A stretch of DNA of 62,252 nt from Gemmatimonadota bacterium (GCA_026702745.1 JAPPBT010000028.1:1-62252), one strand, 5' to 3'. Shown: positions 43,446 to 54,400, numbered from the stretch's first letter. Notes: generated from the sequence alone by a model not told the origin. Made by a program: numbers and translations.

Positions 43446-44837
43446 TTACTCGTCTGCCGGTGCGTCTTTGACCACCACAGAGATCAGTATACGTACAGGA
43501 TCAGCACCCGTAGCCGTTAATGAAATGACGGCCGTGCGAGTTCCTGCCGCAAGATCAGTATCACCAGTACCATCGCCAGGACCGCCGCTGGGCGCAGGCG
43601 ATACCGAAACTGTCGCAGATGCTGTTCCGCCGGATGTAGTTGTAACCGTGGCAGCACCGACCGTAGCGACAGCTATATCGCTGGATTCTACATTGACCGT
43701 ACCGGCGATTCTTTCATCGGAAATGAGGTCGTAAAGATTCACTTGGAAAGTAGTGGTTGCCGGATCCCAAGCTGGGGATGCGGCGCCTCTATCCCACGTG
43801 AAAGTGTTGCCCATATCCGAGGTAGAAGCAACGATCTGCGTGGTCTTGACCTGGCCGGAAACGCTAACGGCGATACTGCCGCTCACGCCTTCCGCCGTCG
43901 CCATAATTTCGGCGTCGCCAGCGCCTTTACCAGTGATCGTACCGTGAGCACCCTTGTCAACCAACTTGTCGTCATCGTCCTTCCTTGCTGCGACAGTGGC
44001 AACGCCATCGTCGGTGCTCGACCAGGACCAGTCAGAACGCGGATCAATTACTTCGCCGTCTTCATCATGAGCCACGGCGGTGATCTCATCCTTATACTCC
44101 TGGCCCGCGGCCAAAACGATATCGCTAGGCCCATCAGCGGCCTCGTCACCTTCACCAACCATGAAAACGATCTTATCGATAGGTTTGGTAACGGTGACAG
44201 TGAGCTTACCGGCGATACCGGCCAACTCTGATTCAGCTTTGACAACAGCTTCACCGGCCCCGGCGGCGGTAATCACGCCGTCTTCCATGGTGATGGCTTC
44301 GTCGTCATTCTCGTCAATCGACAACGTAACCGGAATACCAGGAAGGGCCTTCCCGCTCTGCGCACCGGCAACAGCTGAAACCATCAACTCTTCGCCGACC
44401 CGCATTGTGGCCGTAAGGCCATCCGTCGCATCAGCCTTATCTGCGTCACCTACCACCATGGCGACGTGATGTGCTTGAGCCAACTGGATGGGATCAATGC
44501 CACCGGTGTCCGGGATTCCTGCCGGACCCATCGGGCCTTCGGGGCCTGCCGGACCTGCCGGACCTGCCGGACCTGCCGGACCCTGAGCGCCATCAGCACC
44601 ATCAGCGCCTGCCGGACCCGCCGGACCTGCCGGACCTGCCGGACCTGCCGGACCCTGAGCGCCATCAGCGCCTGCCGGACCTGCCGGACCCTGAGCACCA
44701 TCATGGCCATCATGGCCGGCCGGACCTGCCGGACCTGCCGGACCCGATGGGCCGCTTGGACCCGCCGGACCCGTCTTACCTTCGCATCCATAAATACTGA
44801 GAGCGAACGCAATCAGTACAACTATGAAGTAATGCAT
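43446..44837 (-). CDS. Lipoprotein with long collagen-like domain and three Ig-like domains
   Basis: 463 residues from ATG 44837 (GGGAGATAC upstream); the reading from 44897 adds no signal features. Lipobox SIYGC (Cys18). About 28 Gly-X-Y triplets ([10 protein letters not shown], interrupted by HDGHDGAQG and ADGADGAQG) give a triple-helical stalk, encoded by near-identical 9-base units at 44535-44760 that should slip easily. Ig-like/BIG-type domains follow ([17 protein letters not shown]..., [17 protein letters not shown]..., [15 protein letters not shown]...), rich in Asp/Glu. The C-terminus [10 protein letters not shown] has no anchor. Presumed trimeric surface fibre. Confidence 0.82.
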   Translation of the reverse strand: MHYFIVVLIAFALSIYGCEGKTGPAGPSGPSGPAGPAGPAGHDGHDGAQGPAGPAGADGAQGPAGPAGPAGPAGPAGADGADGAQGPAGPAGPAGPAGPEGPMGPAGIPDTGGIDPIQLAQAHHVAMVVGDADKADATDGLTATMRVGEELMVSAVAGAQSGKALPGIPVTLSIDENDDEAITMEDGVITAAGAGEAVVKAESELAGIAGKLTVTVTKPIDKIVFMVGEGDEAADGPSDIVLAAGQEYKDEITAVAHDEDGEVIDPRSDWSWSSTDDGVATVAARKDDDDKLVDKGAHGTITGKGAGDAEIMATAEGVSGSIAVSVSGQVKTTQIVASTSDMGNTFTWDRGAASPAWDPATTTFQVNLYDLISDERIAGTVNVESSDIAVATVGAATVTTTSGGTASATVSVSPAPSGGPGDGTGDTDLAAGTRTAVISLTATGADPVRILISVVVKDAPADE

Positions 44838-44942
44838 CTGTATCTCCCGTAGATGAGAACTGCACTTTACTATCTGCTCTTGTACATAAGTAAACAATCT
44901 ATATGCGCTCCTTTCCCATATGCCCTCATCGTGGCATGGACA

Positions 44943-45422
44943 CTAAAATCCAAGAGGTAAACGAATGAATGTATGAACAGATACCCAACTCCACTTATCG
45001 CGTGAAACGTTGTACTCTACAATTGCTCCCAGCCTGTTCCACACCGTGCCGATACCGGCGTTCGCCACCCAGGCTGTCTCATTGTCTCCCTCGCCCATGA
45101 CCCGGTACGAACTTCCCGCCGTGGCCTGGACGTAACAGAACATGTCGTCATCCGATGTGGTGGACACCCTCAACCCGGCCATGACCGGGAGCGACGAGTA
45201 GTCGCTGTTGTGCCGGTCATACGACAAGTTGCCGATGAACTGAAACCGGTCGTTTAAATCCCCCGCCATCTCGACCCGAACGCCGTACCCGACGCCCGAA
45301 TCGGTAAAATCCGCAAGACAAGAATAGGACCTGCTGCCGGACACGCCCAGGTTCATATCCAACTGGGCGTATGCATCACCACATGCAAGCGTGGCAATCA
45401 AAAGAAATACGATTCTTGCCAT
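44943..45422 (-). CDS. Small outer-membrane beta-barrel-like protein
   Basis: 159 residues with a cleavable signal peptide (FLLIATLACGDAYAQLD). The mature part alternates short amphipathic strands (RFQFIGNLSYDRH, PVMAGLRVSTTS, AWVANAGIGTVWNRLGAIVEYNV) and ends in an aromatic-terminated strand (VHTFIRLPLGF), as expected of an eight-stranded barrel. GAGGAGAT precedes ATG 45422. Family not recognised. It lies upstream of the collagen-like gene on the same strand. Confidence 0.65.
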   Translation of the reverse strand: MARIVFLLIATLACGDAYAQLDMNLGVSGSRSYSCLADFTDSGVGYGVRVEMAGDLNDRFQFIGNLSYDRHNSDYSSLPVMAGLRVSTTSDDDMFCYVQATAGSSYRVMGEGDNETAWVANAGIGTVWNRLGAIVEYNVSRDKWSWVSVHTFIRLPLGF

Positions 45423-46047
45423 ATCTCCTCACGAAAAGTACGGGTTTTGAACCCATATAATATGATTCACTTCGATAATGCAAGGAAAAAATGAATCTTT
45501 TTATTTCGTTGCAACACAATTCCTTACGTGCCGATTGCAACCATAAACTTAACTGACCGTATAAGTTTTCAAAGAACCGGCTTAACGCCCAACCCGGGTT
45601 GCGACTGTTCATCCGCCAACTTTCGATGAAGGGCAGAGAAACCTGACGTTACAGAATCGGCTGGCCGGAAGCGTGACCGGCCGGACCAGGCGGAATCTCC
45701 TACTCCATAATGAATTCCACCCGATATGTCAATACTAATTGCAAGTATAGTGCCGGCCTTCCGACGTGTCAAGTAGGTTTTCTTGTCGAATGCTCCTGTC
45801 CACCGGACTTCCGCGCCCGCCGGCGATTACCTCTCTCCTCGCCGGATGCATGTTGCCGTCCGAATGCCGATGTCATGAGACGAAACGCTTTCGCCGGATA
45901 CCCTTTATCCTTAGATTACGGACCGAAGCATGAGGATCCAGTCGGCATCCAGTATATATTTCGTACACGAGACCGGGTCAACACAAATCTGGTAAATCGA
46001 GGCATATTATTTACATAATTTGCAAAAGAAGTCAAGTTTATGGTGGG
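45423..46047. promoter_or_regulatory. Divergent intergenic region before lptD
   Basis: 625 bases. The 45440-45500 part is AT-rich and includes TATTATAT upstream of the small barrel gene. At 45968-45980 lies the minus-strand copy of the palindrome-like motif (TTGACCCGGTCTC followed by GTGTACG), about 70 bases before the lptD start. Nothing else recognised; short frames here have no support. Confidence 0.45.
45968..45980. promoter_or_regulatory. Half-conserved TTGACCCGGTCAA-type motif upstream of lptD
   Basis: Read on the minus strand: TTGACCCGGTCTC, then GTGTACG. The left half and the right flank match the copies at 11112 and 13860; the right palindrome arm has two changes. Confidence 0.35.
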
Positions 46048-48609
46048 ATGACCGGCGCGGCGGGGATCATGACGCGCTGCATGCCGCACTACCTCCTGAT
46101 CGGCCTGCTGCTCTGCCTCCCCGGAGCGGCCCTCGCGCAGTTCCCCTCCGGCGGTATGGGGAGCGGAGGCGCGAGCGGGGCTGGCGCCGAGGCCGATACG
46201 ACCGGCCTGCCGGTGTTGGATTACAATGCGGATCGCATCGAGTACATATTCGCCGATACCACCATGGCGCTCATCGGAAGCGCCGAGCTGAAGTACGGAG
46301 AAGTCGAGCTTACGGCCGGCCGGCTCCTATTCAACACCAACTCCAATCTGCTGACCGCCGACTTCCTGCCGCCGGCGCCGGACATCGATCCCGAGACCAA
46401 TACCTATCCCCGGTTGCAGGACGAGATGAACGTCGTGATCGGGGACCGCATGCAGTACAATATGAATACGGGGGAAGGGCAGATCTGGAAGGGCCGCACC
46501 CAGTACGAGCAGGGGTTCTTCGACGGCGAGCTTATCACGCTCAACGCCGACCGGACCTTCGAGATCCACAACGGTTCCTACACTACCTGCGACAATCCGA
46601 ACCACCTGCACTACTACCTCAGGATCGGCGAGGGCAAGGTCGCCCCCGGTGACAAGGCGGTGGTCCGGAACGTGACGGGCTACATCCTGGGCATCCCGGT
46701 GGTTTACCTGCCGGTTTACGTCTTCTCGGTGAAGCAAGGCCGGCAGTCCGGGTTCACGGTGCCGAACTACGGCAGCGGCGTGGAGGAAGGCCGGTACCTG
46801 CGCAACCTGGGCTACTACTACGCGCCGAACGAGTTCTTCGACATGAAGACCACCGCGGATATCGAGGCCAAGACCGGGTTCCTGCTGCGTCAAAGGTTCC
46901 AGTACCGGCAGGATCGCCGGCTCAGGGGCTCGGTGCAGGGCTCGTGGCAAAGAAGTTTCGAAGGGACGACGACCGGCTGGGACGTGGCCGCCCAGCACCG
47001 GCAGGAAGTGATCCCGGACCTGACGATCCGCGGGCAGGGCAACTTCGCCCAGTCGCTGCGGTACCTGCATTCGACGACGCGGGGGACGGATCCCGGACAG
47101 TTGCGGTCCACGACGCGTTCCACCTTCGCGATCGACAAGAAGTTCGGTCGGAATAGCCTCAACCTGAGCACGTCGACGTCCAGCACGACCGGCCGGCCAA
47201 GCCGGCCCACCACCACGCTCAGGTTCCGCTTCGGGACGAAGGCGATCTTCAAGCCGCCCCGCAGGCAGACGCGGCGGGGCAGCATGCCGGACTTCAGCCG
47301 GCCCCGCACGGAGATTGAGGATCGCTGGTTCCACACCATCATGTTCGGGTTCAACAACACGCTTCGGAACCGCAGGAAAAACATAAGGGGCGACCGGGAC
47401 ACGGACCATCCGGGCCCGGATATCCGTTATCACTACACGCACGCAGCCGTCCGGACCTTCGCCAACGCCTTCAACCTCAGCGCGCCGCAGAAGATCGGGG
47501 GCTGGCTGAAGATCCGTCCGCAGGCCAGGTACACCCGGACCTGGGAACAGGATACCGACCCGGAAGAAGAGGGTAACTGGGAACAGAAGGAAGACCACAC
47601 GGTGGGCATGTCGGTCAACACGACGCTCTACGGGCTCTTCCAGCCGACGATCGGCCGGCTGAACGCTATTCGCCACGTGGTCACGCCCGACATCAACTTC
47701 TCCCAGTCAGGTGGGAAAGGGGGGACGCGCGTCCGGAAGAGGATGAGTTTCTCCTTGAACAACATCCTGCAGGCCAGGACCGAACACGAGGGCCGCGAGA
47801 AGAAGTACAACCTGCTGTACGTCAAATCGTCGACCTCCTACGACTTCCAGTCCGAGGACCGCAAGTTCGCCGATCTGAGGACCACGGTACGCATCCCGAG
47901 CCGCCGGCTGAACCTGAACCTGTCGCTGAACCACGATTTCTACGATCCCGAAACCGACGAATTCCGCAGGCCCTGGCTGGACCGCATGACGCTCAGCGCT
48001 TCCCTCAACCTCGTGGGGCCGCGCAGGAACCAGGGCGATGAGTTCGGAGACGACCAGTTCGGCGGGGCGTACGGCGGGTATGACGACTTTTCCGGCGGAA
48101 GCTTCGGCGGCAGCAGTTTCGGAGGGAGCAGCTTTACGGGCGGCGGGTTCGGTTCGAGCGGCTTCGGCGACAGCTACGGCGGGTACGGCGGGTACGGCGA
48201 CGACCGGTTCAACCAGCGGTTCGCCCAGGTCAAGGGTCCCTGGACGGTCCGCCTTTCCCACCGCTACTCGATCCGGCGATCGGATCCCGACGCCGAAGAG
48301 GGATTCACCACCAGCTCCCACGAGATCAGCGCCACGAACCGGTTCGCCCTGAACGATATCACGGACCTGGTCAGGCTGACCAACCGCGTCACCGACAAGT
48401 GGCGCGTGCAGCACTCGATCAATTACGACTACCGCCGCAAGGAGATCGTGTCCCACAGCGTGGACCTGTACCGGCCGCTGCACTGCTGGGAGTTCACCTT
48501 CCGCTGGGTGCCCAACGGCATCAACAAGGGGTTCTATTTCCGGATCAACCTGATTGCCCATCCCGACGTGAAGTTCGAGCAGCAGCGGCGGAGTGGTGGG
48601 GACGAGTAG
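46048..48609 (+). CDS. lptD: LptD-type LPS-assembly outer-membrane protein
   Basis: 853 residues with a signal peptide (LLIGLLLCLPGAALAQFP); ATGs at 46048, 46069 and 46081 are possible starts. Residues about 55-240 form an OstA/LptA-like jellyroll (ADRIEYIFADTTMALIGSAELKYGEVELTAGRLLFNT, then NGSYTTCDNPNHLHYYLR). IPVVYLPVYVFSVKQGRQSGFTVPNYG marks the junction to the LptD barrel, which runs to the end. An unusual Gly/Ser/Phe-rich loop (DFSGGSFGGSSFGGSSF) near residue 680 is probably extracellular. LptD inserts LPS into the outer leaflet with LptE. A relic of its C-terminus is at 54598-54780. Confidence 0.82.
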   Translation: MTGAAGIMTRCMPHYLLIGLLLCLPGAALAQFPSGGMGSGGASGAGAEADTTGLPVLDYNADRIEYIFADTTMALIGSAELKYGEVELTAGRLLFNTNSNLLTADFLPPAPDIDPETNTYPRLQDEMNVVIGDRMQYNMNTGEGQIWKGRTQYEQGFFDGELITLNADRTFEIHNGSYTTCDNPNHLHYYLRIGEGKVAPGDKAVVRNVTGYILGIPVVYLPVYVFSVKQGRQSGFTVPNYGSGVEEGRYLRNLGYYYAPNEFFDMKTTADIEAKTGFLLRQRFQYRQDRRLRGSVQGSWQRSFEGTTTGWDVAAQHRQEVIPDLTIRGQGNFAQSLRYLHSTTRGTDPGQLRSTTRSTFAIDKKFGRNSLNLSTSTSSTTGRPSRPTTTLRFRFGTKAIFKPPRRQTRRGSMPDFSRPRTEIEDRWFHTIMFGFNNTLRNRRKNIRGDRDTDHPGPDIRYHYTHAAVRTFANAFNLSAPQKIGGWLKIRPQARYTRTWEQDTDPEEEGNWEQKEDHTVGMSVNTTLYGLFQPTIGRLNAIRHVVTPDINFSQSGGKGGTRVRKRMSFSLNNILQARTEHEGREKKYNLLYVKSSTSYDFQSEDRKFADLRTTVRIPSRRLNLNLSLNHDFYDPETDEFRRPWLDRMTLSASLNLVGPRRNQGDEFGDDQFGGAYGGYDDFSGGSFGGSSFGGSSFTGGGFGSSGFGDSYGGYGGYGDDRFNQRFAQVKGPWTVRLSHRYSIRRSDPDAEEGFTTSSHEISATNRFALNDITDLVRLTNRVTDKWRVQHSINYDYRRKEIVSHSVDLYRPLHCWEFTFRWVPNGINKGFYFRINLIAHPDVKFEQQRRSGGDE

Positions 48610-48897
48610 GGTGGGTTCTGCGGTGGGAAATCCGGTACGCCTCAGGGGACGGATTCGACCGGGCCGGCCATGACACCCGCGGCGGTCTGGTTAGACAGGT
48701 TCTGAGCCAGCGGTGGTCCATCTCTCCTAATACTGTCCAGCGCAGCTTTAGTCCTTTTATCTCTCCCAAACTAAAAAAGATAACGTCCATACGAGAAACG
48801 CTTTCCGGCTTCCGACCATTTTTATTAAGGGCCGGGCAGGACGCGTCCAGCGTACCTGCGCATAGTACGATGACTCGTAGTCGGAAAAGGATAGATC
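48610..48897. other. Intergenic region after lptD
   Basis: 288 bases without a credible gene or repeat. It should hold the promoter of the small membrane protein pair. Confidence 0.4.
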
Positions 48898-49101
48898 ATG
48901 CCTGTCATGCTTTCCAAAACTTATGTCGCACTCGTAGCCGCGGGTGCACCTGAAGCAGTCGCCAGCGAAGCCGCCGAAGAAATCGCGGACTTCGAGCGGA
49001 AACTGTCCTCCATGCAGAGCGACATCAAACTGATCAAGTGGACACTCGGGTTCGTGCTGGCGTGCGTCGTCGTTCCGCTGATCAAGTCGTTGCTTGAGTA
49101 G
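48898..49101 (+). CDS. Small tail-anchored coiled-coil protein (DUF1640-like)
   Basis: 67 residues: SKTYVALVAAGAPEAVASEAAEEI resembles the N-terminal part of DUF1640/CCDC90-like proteins, followed by a short coil (FERKLSSMQSDIKLIKW) and one C-terminal span (TLGFVLACVVVPLIKSLLE). AAAGGAT precedes the ATG. Here the membrane span is at the C-terminus, the reverse of the 5.4-6.6 kb group. Function unknown. Confidence 0.68.
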   Translation: MPVMLSKTYVALVAAGAPEAVASEAAEEIADFERKLSSMQSDIKLIKWTLGFVLACVVVPLIKSLLE

Positions 49102-49113
49102 AGAGGTGTTCCA

Positions 49114-49401
49114 ATGACTTTGCCCAAACGCGAGTTAACAGGCGAACCCGCCGGAGAAGGCAGCGGTTCGAGCAGTGGAAGCGGTAATGGGAATCGACTC
49201 AGGGATTTCAGGCTCGACCGGCTGGAAGTGTCCACGAACAACACTGCAGAGAAAGTAGATGATCTCAGGGATTCTGTGGTGAGGATTGAAGAGACGTTGA
49301 AACATGTACCTACGAAAGCCTACATACTCACGGTCATTCTTACCCTGGGAATACCTACCTTGATAGGCGTCGTGGCCATTGTTGTAAGATTGTTCAGGTA
49401 A
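49114..49401 (+). CDS. Small tail-anchored coiled-coil protein
   Basis: 95 residues: Gly/Ser-rich N-terminus (GEGSGSSSGSGNGN), a coil (LDRLEVSTNNTAEKVDDLRDSVVRIEETL) and a C-terminal span (ILTVILTLGIPTLIGVVAIVV). GAGAGGTG precedes the ATG, 12 bases after the previous stop; the two are likely an operon. XhlA-type haemolysin-like small phage proteins have the same layout, but no phage genes are nearby. Confidence 0.68.
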   Translation: MTLPKRELTGEPAGEGSGSSSGSGNGNRLRDFRLDRLEVSTNNTAEKVDDLRDSVVRIEETLKHVPTKAYILTVILTLGIPTLIGVVAIVVRLFR

Positions 49402-49508
49402 TTCACTTAACTGCGCGAACATCCTTTCCAGGAATGCCTCCCGCGGCCTCCCACGGCCTCCAGTGGCCGGGCATCCCCGTTCCCACGGCCTCCAGTGGCC
49501 GAGCATCC

Positions 49509-50630
49509 CTACCGCTCCAACAGGAACGCCCCCGCCATAGCGCCCGCGGCGCAGATGCTGACCAGGCCGTAGCGGGCGTCGCGCCGCTTCATCTCGTTGG
49601 CCAGGGTCGTCAGGATGCGCGTGCCCGTGGCCGCCCAGGGATGGCCCACGGCGATCGAGCTGCCGTTGACGTTCACGCGGGTCCAATCGACCGGGCCCGT
49701 CGGCGCGCCCTTCCAGCCCCTTTCCCACGCTGCTACGCTGGCCAGGGCCTGGGCCGCGAAGGCCTCATGGATCTCAACCAGGTCCATGTCGGCCATTGAA
49801 AGGTTCCGGCTTTCCAGGAGCCGGGGCACCGAGATGGCCGGCGCCATGAGCAGCCCCTCCGAAGGGTCGTGGGCGGCATAGGCCATGCCCCCGATGTACG
49901 CCAGCGGTTTCAGGCCGCATTCGGCCGCTTTCTCCTCGCTCATCAGCAGTACCGCTGCGGCGCCGTCCGTCACGGGCGACGAGTTGCCCGCGGTGAGCGT
50001 GCCGTGCTCCGGGTCGAAGACGGGCTTCAACGCGGCCAGGGCCTCGAGCGACGTGTCGGCCCGCGGCCCGGAGTCGGTCTCCTCGCCCAGCAGCGGGTGG
50101 ATTTCCCCGGCGAGTTTCTCGCGCGCGGCCACGGCGTTGCGGTGGCTGGCCAGGGCCACTTCGTCCTGCCGCTCGCGCGGGATGTCCCACTCCTTGCAGG
50201 TCAGCTCCATGTGCTCGCCCATGGTCAGGCCCGTGGACGGTTCGCGGAAGAGGTCCATGGAGGCACGCGTCAGCGAATCGACCCCGCCGGCCAGGCCCAC
50301 GTCGATGCGGCCGCCGGAGATGGCATCGGCCACGACCGTGACCGCCCGCAGCCCGGTGATGCAGTAGGAGGCCACGGTATGGGCCTCGGCGTTGATCGGC
50401 AGTCCCGCCTCGAAGACGAGCTCCCGGGCTAGGTTGGGTTTCAGCGGGTCGGGCGTCATCGTCCCGAAGACGACGGATTCGATCAGCGCCGAATCGATCC
50501 CGCTCCGGTCCAGCATTCCGCACGTGGCGTGGACGGCCATGGCCAGGGAATCGATTTCGGCAAAGGCCTTGCCCGACTTGATGAAGGGCGTCCGGCCGCC
50601 CGCGACGATGGCGACGCGCCTGGGGGTCAT
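49509..50630 (-). CDS. Thiolase (acetyl-CoA acyltransferase)
   Basis: 373 residues from ATG 50630 (AAAGGAACC upstream). Thiolase signatures: IVAGGRTPFIKSGKAFAEI at the N-terminus, the acyl-accepting Cys90 in ASYCITGLRAVTVVADAI, NSSPVTDGAAAVLLMSEEKA, EIHEAFAAQALA and NGSSIAVGHPWAATGTR with the catalytic His. The C-terminal active-site loop reads CAAGAMAGAFLLER instead of the usual CxGGGxG, a small departure that may affect activity or class. Works in fatty-acid beta-oxidation or acetoacetyl-CoA metabolism in the cytosol. No beta-oxidation partners are adjacent. Confidence 0.9.
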   Translation of the reverse strand: MTPRRVAIVAGGRTPFIKSGKAFAEIDSLAMAVHATCGMLDRSGIDSALIESVVFGTMTPDPLKPNLARELVFEAGLPINAEAHTVASYCITGLRAVTVVADAISGGRIDVGLAGGVDSLTRASMDLFREPSTGLTMGEHMELTCKEWDIPRERQDEVALASHRNAVAAREKLAGEIHPLLGEETDSGPRADTSLEALAALKPVFDPEHGTLTAGNSSPVTDGAAAVLLMSEEKAAECGLKPLAYIGGMAYAAHDPSEGLLMAPAISVPRLLESRNLSMADMDLVEIHEAFAAQALASVAAWERGWKGAPTGPVDWTRVNVNGSSIAVGHPWAATGTRILTTLANEMKRRDARYGLVSICAAGAMAGAFLLER

Positions 50631-51413
50631 GTGGGGGGTTCCTTTCGAGTGTGAAAACCACATAAGTACAGGCCCTGTGGATTCCGTCCGGTTCAGCCAC
50701 ATCCAAGTTCATTAGGATCGTATTATATAAGGTATAATCTACCGGCGCTATGGCGAAATCGCGACGGGATTTGCGACATCGCCGCGTGTATTCCCGTCAC
50801 GGGTTCGAATCGTAGGCAGCAGAACATGCAGATGGGCGGACTTTCGCGTGGACGATCTGGTTCGAAGGGGCATCCCATACCTGGCACTGACGATCGCCGT
50901 AGCCGCTTGCGATGCGAACAGCGCACTGGAAGGTATTGTACGGCAGCAGTCCCGGGAGAAACCCGGAGAGCGCACATAGTCTTGCATGCCGGCCTGTCTC
51001 AGCGCGCCCGGTAGGTCGCGGAAATGCTCGAGGCGATGCGGAGGCTGGCCGAGTTCCTCCATAGTCGCCAATTTCAGCCCTCTGGATTCACCGCTATTCA
51101 CCGTGTGGTTCTGATCTCATGCGGCCAGATAATCGTTGCTGGATTTAACCACATCGGGGAGCCGCCCGCGCACGGTTCAAGACGAAAAGGCACTTATAAG
51201 CGCGAAATCACCTAATTACCACCAAATAGACTCGAATTTACACACAAAAAACATTCTAGTAGTTTTACATTACAGAGGATGTAGTTGATTTCCGAATCCA
51301 GCCGGTATCATACCCGTTTCTGATTCGAGACAGCCAGCGGTTTTTGACCGAGCATGGTGCCTGGAGAATAAAGAAAAACCGAATTCAGGTGTCAGCAGAA
51401 GGAACGATGGTAC
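50631..51413. other. Intergenic region with degraded histidine-kinase copy
   Basis: 783 bases with no intact gene. About 50890-51270 is a deleted, decayed copy of the 5' part and upstream region of the kinase gene at 54850-57219. The part after 51200 is AT-rich and should include the promoter of the LRR-metzincin lipoprotein. Confidence 0.6.
50890..51120 (-). pseudogene. Relic of the GAF region of a histidine kinase, with deletion
   Basis: On the minus strand the relic reads RLEHFRDLPGALRQAGMQDYVRSPGFS, then LFASQAATAIVSAR, matching LFEHFRDLPGALRLPDVQDYVRLLGFS and LFASQAAAAIVNAR of the intact kinase (54850-57219). The stretch between them (about 100 bases) is deleted. The kinase leader CCGCTGTTCATCGTGTGG also has a copy at 51093 (CCGCTATTCACCGTGTGG), so the duplication included the promoter side. 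Confidence 0.85.
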
Positions 51414-54400
51414 GTGTTCTCATTCTCAAAACCTGGTACTCGTGTGCTTACTGGTTGTCTTGCCCTGTTCGCCCTGGTCGGCTGTGGCAAGGAAAGTCCG
51501 TCAAAACCCGTCTCACCGCAACAACCAACTGCCCCACTTCCACCGCCTGCGCCGGTAGCAACCCGGATCGAAACATCTCAGTCGTCCGTCTCCTTCCATT
51601 CCATTGGTCAGACCCAGCAGTTGACCGCCACGGTTTACGATCAGAATAACGCCCCGATGACGGGCATTCCGCTGGTCTGGTCGAGTGATAACATTCGCGT
51701 TGTCAGCATTTACTCCAACAGGGGCTTGGTGACGGCGAAAGGTCCGGGCAGGGCCCGGATCACGGTGCGGAGCCTGACCCTGTCCGCGAGTATTGAAGTC
51801 GCGGTACTGCTTCAGGTCGTCGAACTGAAAATCGAACCTGCCGAGGCGATGTTTACGGCGCTGGGCGATTCGATACGGGTCGTCGCGACTGCAAGCGACC
51901 AGAACGGGCATCCGATCGATGGCGCCGTCGTGACGTGGTCGAGCAGCGACGAGAACGTGGCCACGGTCGGTAAGAACGGATGGGTGATCGCGGCCGGCAG
52001 CGGGACCGCACAAGTAATCGCGCAGTCTGGGAATTCAAAAGAGGCGATCGAAGTTTTGGTCATGCAGGCCGCAAGCAGTATCATCCTGGAGACAGAAGGA
52101 GCCTGGGCCGTGGCCGTCGGCGACACGATTCGACTGGCCACCGTTGTGCTTGACCGGAACGGACATCCCATTGTTGACGCCCTCGTGGAATGGTCCAGCA
52201 GCGATGAAACCGTGGCGACGGTCAGCCCGAACGGACTGGTGACCGCGGTCCAAGCCGGATCAGCCCAGGTTTCGGTCCAGTCGGGTGACGCGGAGGCCAT
52301 TACCTATTTTGTCGTCACAGTGGAAGAAGTGGATTTGGACCTGCAGGCCCTGGTCGCACTGTACAACGCAACGGACGGGCCCAACTGGTCGGACAACACG
52401 AACTGGCTGAGCGGAGAACCCCTCCATACGTGGCATGGTGTCCGAGCAGACCACGATGGCAGGATCTGGTCGCTATGGCTTTCAGATAACCAATTGTCGG
52501 GAAGGATTCCTTCCGAATTGGGACAGCTTTCCAGGCTCGTTAACCTGTCCCTGGGGAATAACCGGTTGACGGGCAGTATCCCGTCCGAGTTGGGACGACT
52601 CTCGCGGCTTAGAAAGCTGATCCTTGGGGCTAACTTCCTGACGGGCGAAATTCCTCCCGAATTGGGACAGTTGGAGGCTATTCAGATTCTGTCCGTACCC
52701 TGGAACGAGCTATCGGGCGAAATTCCCCCCGAACTGGGACAACTTGAGCACCTGATAGAGATGAACTTTAGAGGCAACGAGCTATCGGGCGAAATTCCCC
52801 CCGAACTGGGACAACTTGAGCACCTGATGGAGATGTACTTTAGAAGCAACCAGCTTTCCGGTGACATCCCTGAATCGTTTAGCGGGCTGACCAGTTTAAG
52901 AATACTCGACCTGTCACATAACGCCAGACTCTCCGGAGGAATCCCAACGGCGCTGACCGGATTGATGCTGGAAGAACTGCGGCTCGATCTTACTAAGTTG
53001 TGCGTGCCCGAGAACTCTGGATTGTGGGACTGGTTGAATGCGATCCCCATCGCCCGAGTTAACACCTGTGTGGAGGTGGTCGTGGTGAATTCAAAGGCCA
53101 TCCTTACCCAGTCGATACAGGACCTGGACTTAAGGGTACCCCTGGTAGCGGGTAAAGAAGCACTCTTGCGCGTATTCATCTCGGTGCCTGAAGAAACACC
53201 TATGCCGCCGATCACCGCACGATTCTTCCTGAACGACGCGCAGGTATACGTTACGAATCTCCGGACTGAGGATAAGGTCGTCCCACCAATCATTGACGTG
53301 GGAGACCTGGAAGCCACGGCCAACGCCATGATACCTGGTTCGGTCATCCAGCCGTCGCTGGAGATGGTCATTGAGATCGATCCCGAAGGAACGCACGACA
53401 CACCCGTACTATTACCAGACCGCATTCCCGCCCGTGGCGCGATCACGGTCGCTGTGCACGAGATCCCACCGATGAGGCTGACCGTGATTCCCCTGGTCTG
53501 GACGGAGGACCCGGACGAAGGCTTGTTGGCCGAGGTAAACAGTTTGACGGCGGACTCGGAGTATATGAAGCCGACCATGACCATACTGCCGGTTCACGAA
53601 CTCACCGTGAGGATACGAGACCCTGTCTGGGTTTCGGAAGAACCTGTGAACTCAGCTCGGATGCTGGATGTGACTCGGATGACTCGAATCATGGACGGCG
53701 CGGATTCGTACTACATGGGCATCGTGTATCGCGGTGGAGGATTGGCTTACGTGCGCGGTCTCGACTCCGTGTCGACATTCAATGGACACGTCATCGGCCA
53801 CGAACTGGGACATAACTTCAGTCTGTACCACGCGCCATGCGGCAGGCCGGGTGGAATTGATCCGAATTATCCGTATCCGCAGGGTAACATAGGTGTCTGG
53901 GGCTTTGATATCTGGAACAACGAGCTCGTTCCACCGTTTACACCAGATCACATGTCCAGTTGCGGTCCGCCCGATTGGACCAGCGACTACAACTTCAAAA
54001 AGGCCATGGATCACAGGTTGTCAAGCACGGCGCACCGTCCCGACTTATCTACCTACTCGCAATCGGGCAAAAGCTTGTTGATCTGGGGTGGAATTGACGA
54101 AGACGGAGAACTCTACCTGGAGCCGTCATTCGTGGTAGACGCGCCGCTGTCCCTGCCGGCGGAGCGCGGACCCTACCGAATCGCGGCGACGGATCAGCAT
54201 GGAAATACGCTTTTCGATACGAGTTTCTCCATGGGCGAGATCGTGTGCGGAAAAGGGGATGTCGAAACTGGCGGCTTTGTTTTTACCGTACCCCTGCGCG
54301 CGGACTGGTCCACCGGGCTGGCGCGTATCGGCCTGTCCGGACCCGAGGGATACGTGGAGATGACCCGTGACAGTGGTGAGGATAGCGGCACTTCCGCCGC

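Noticed and set aside
43302-43520. 72-codon plus-strand frame
   Set aside because: It covers two hairpins and the 3' end of the collagen-like gene, has no ribosome site and no recognisable content.
44535-44760. Dense 9-base repeats suggestive of a satellite or CRISPR
   Set aside because: They encode Gly-Pro-Ala collagen triplets in frame with a lipoprotein.
49437-49510. Short direct repeat (ACGGCCTCCAGTGGCC, twice) after the small membrane genes
   Set aside because: Only two units in a GC-rich spacer before the thiolase stop; no sign of function.
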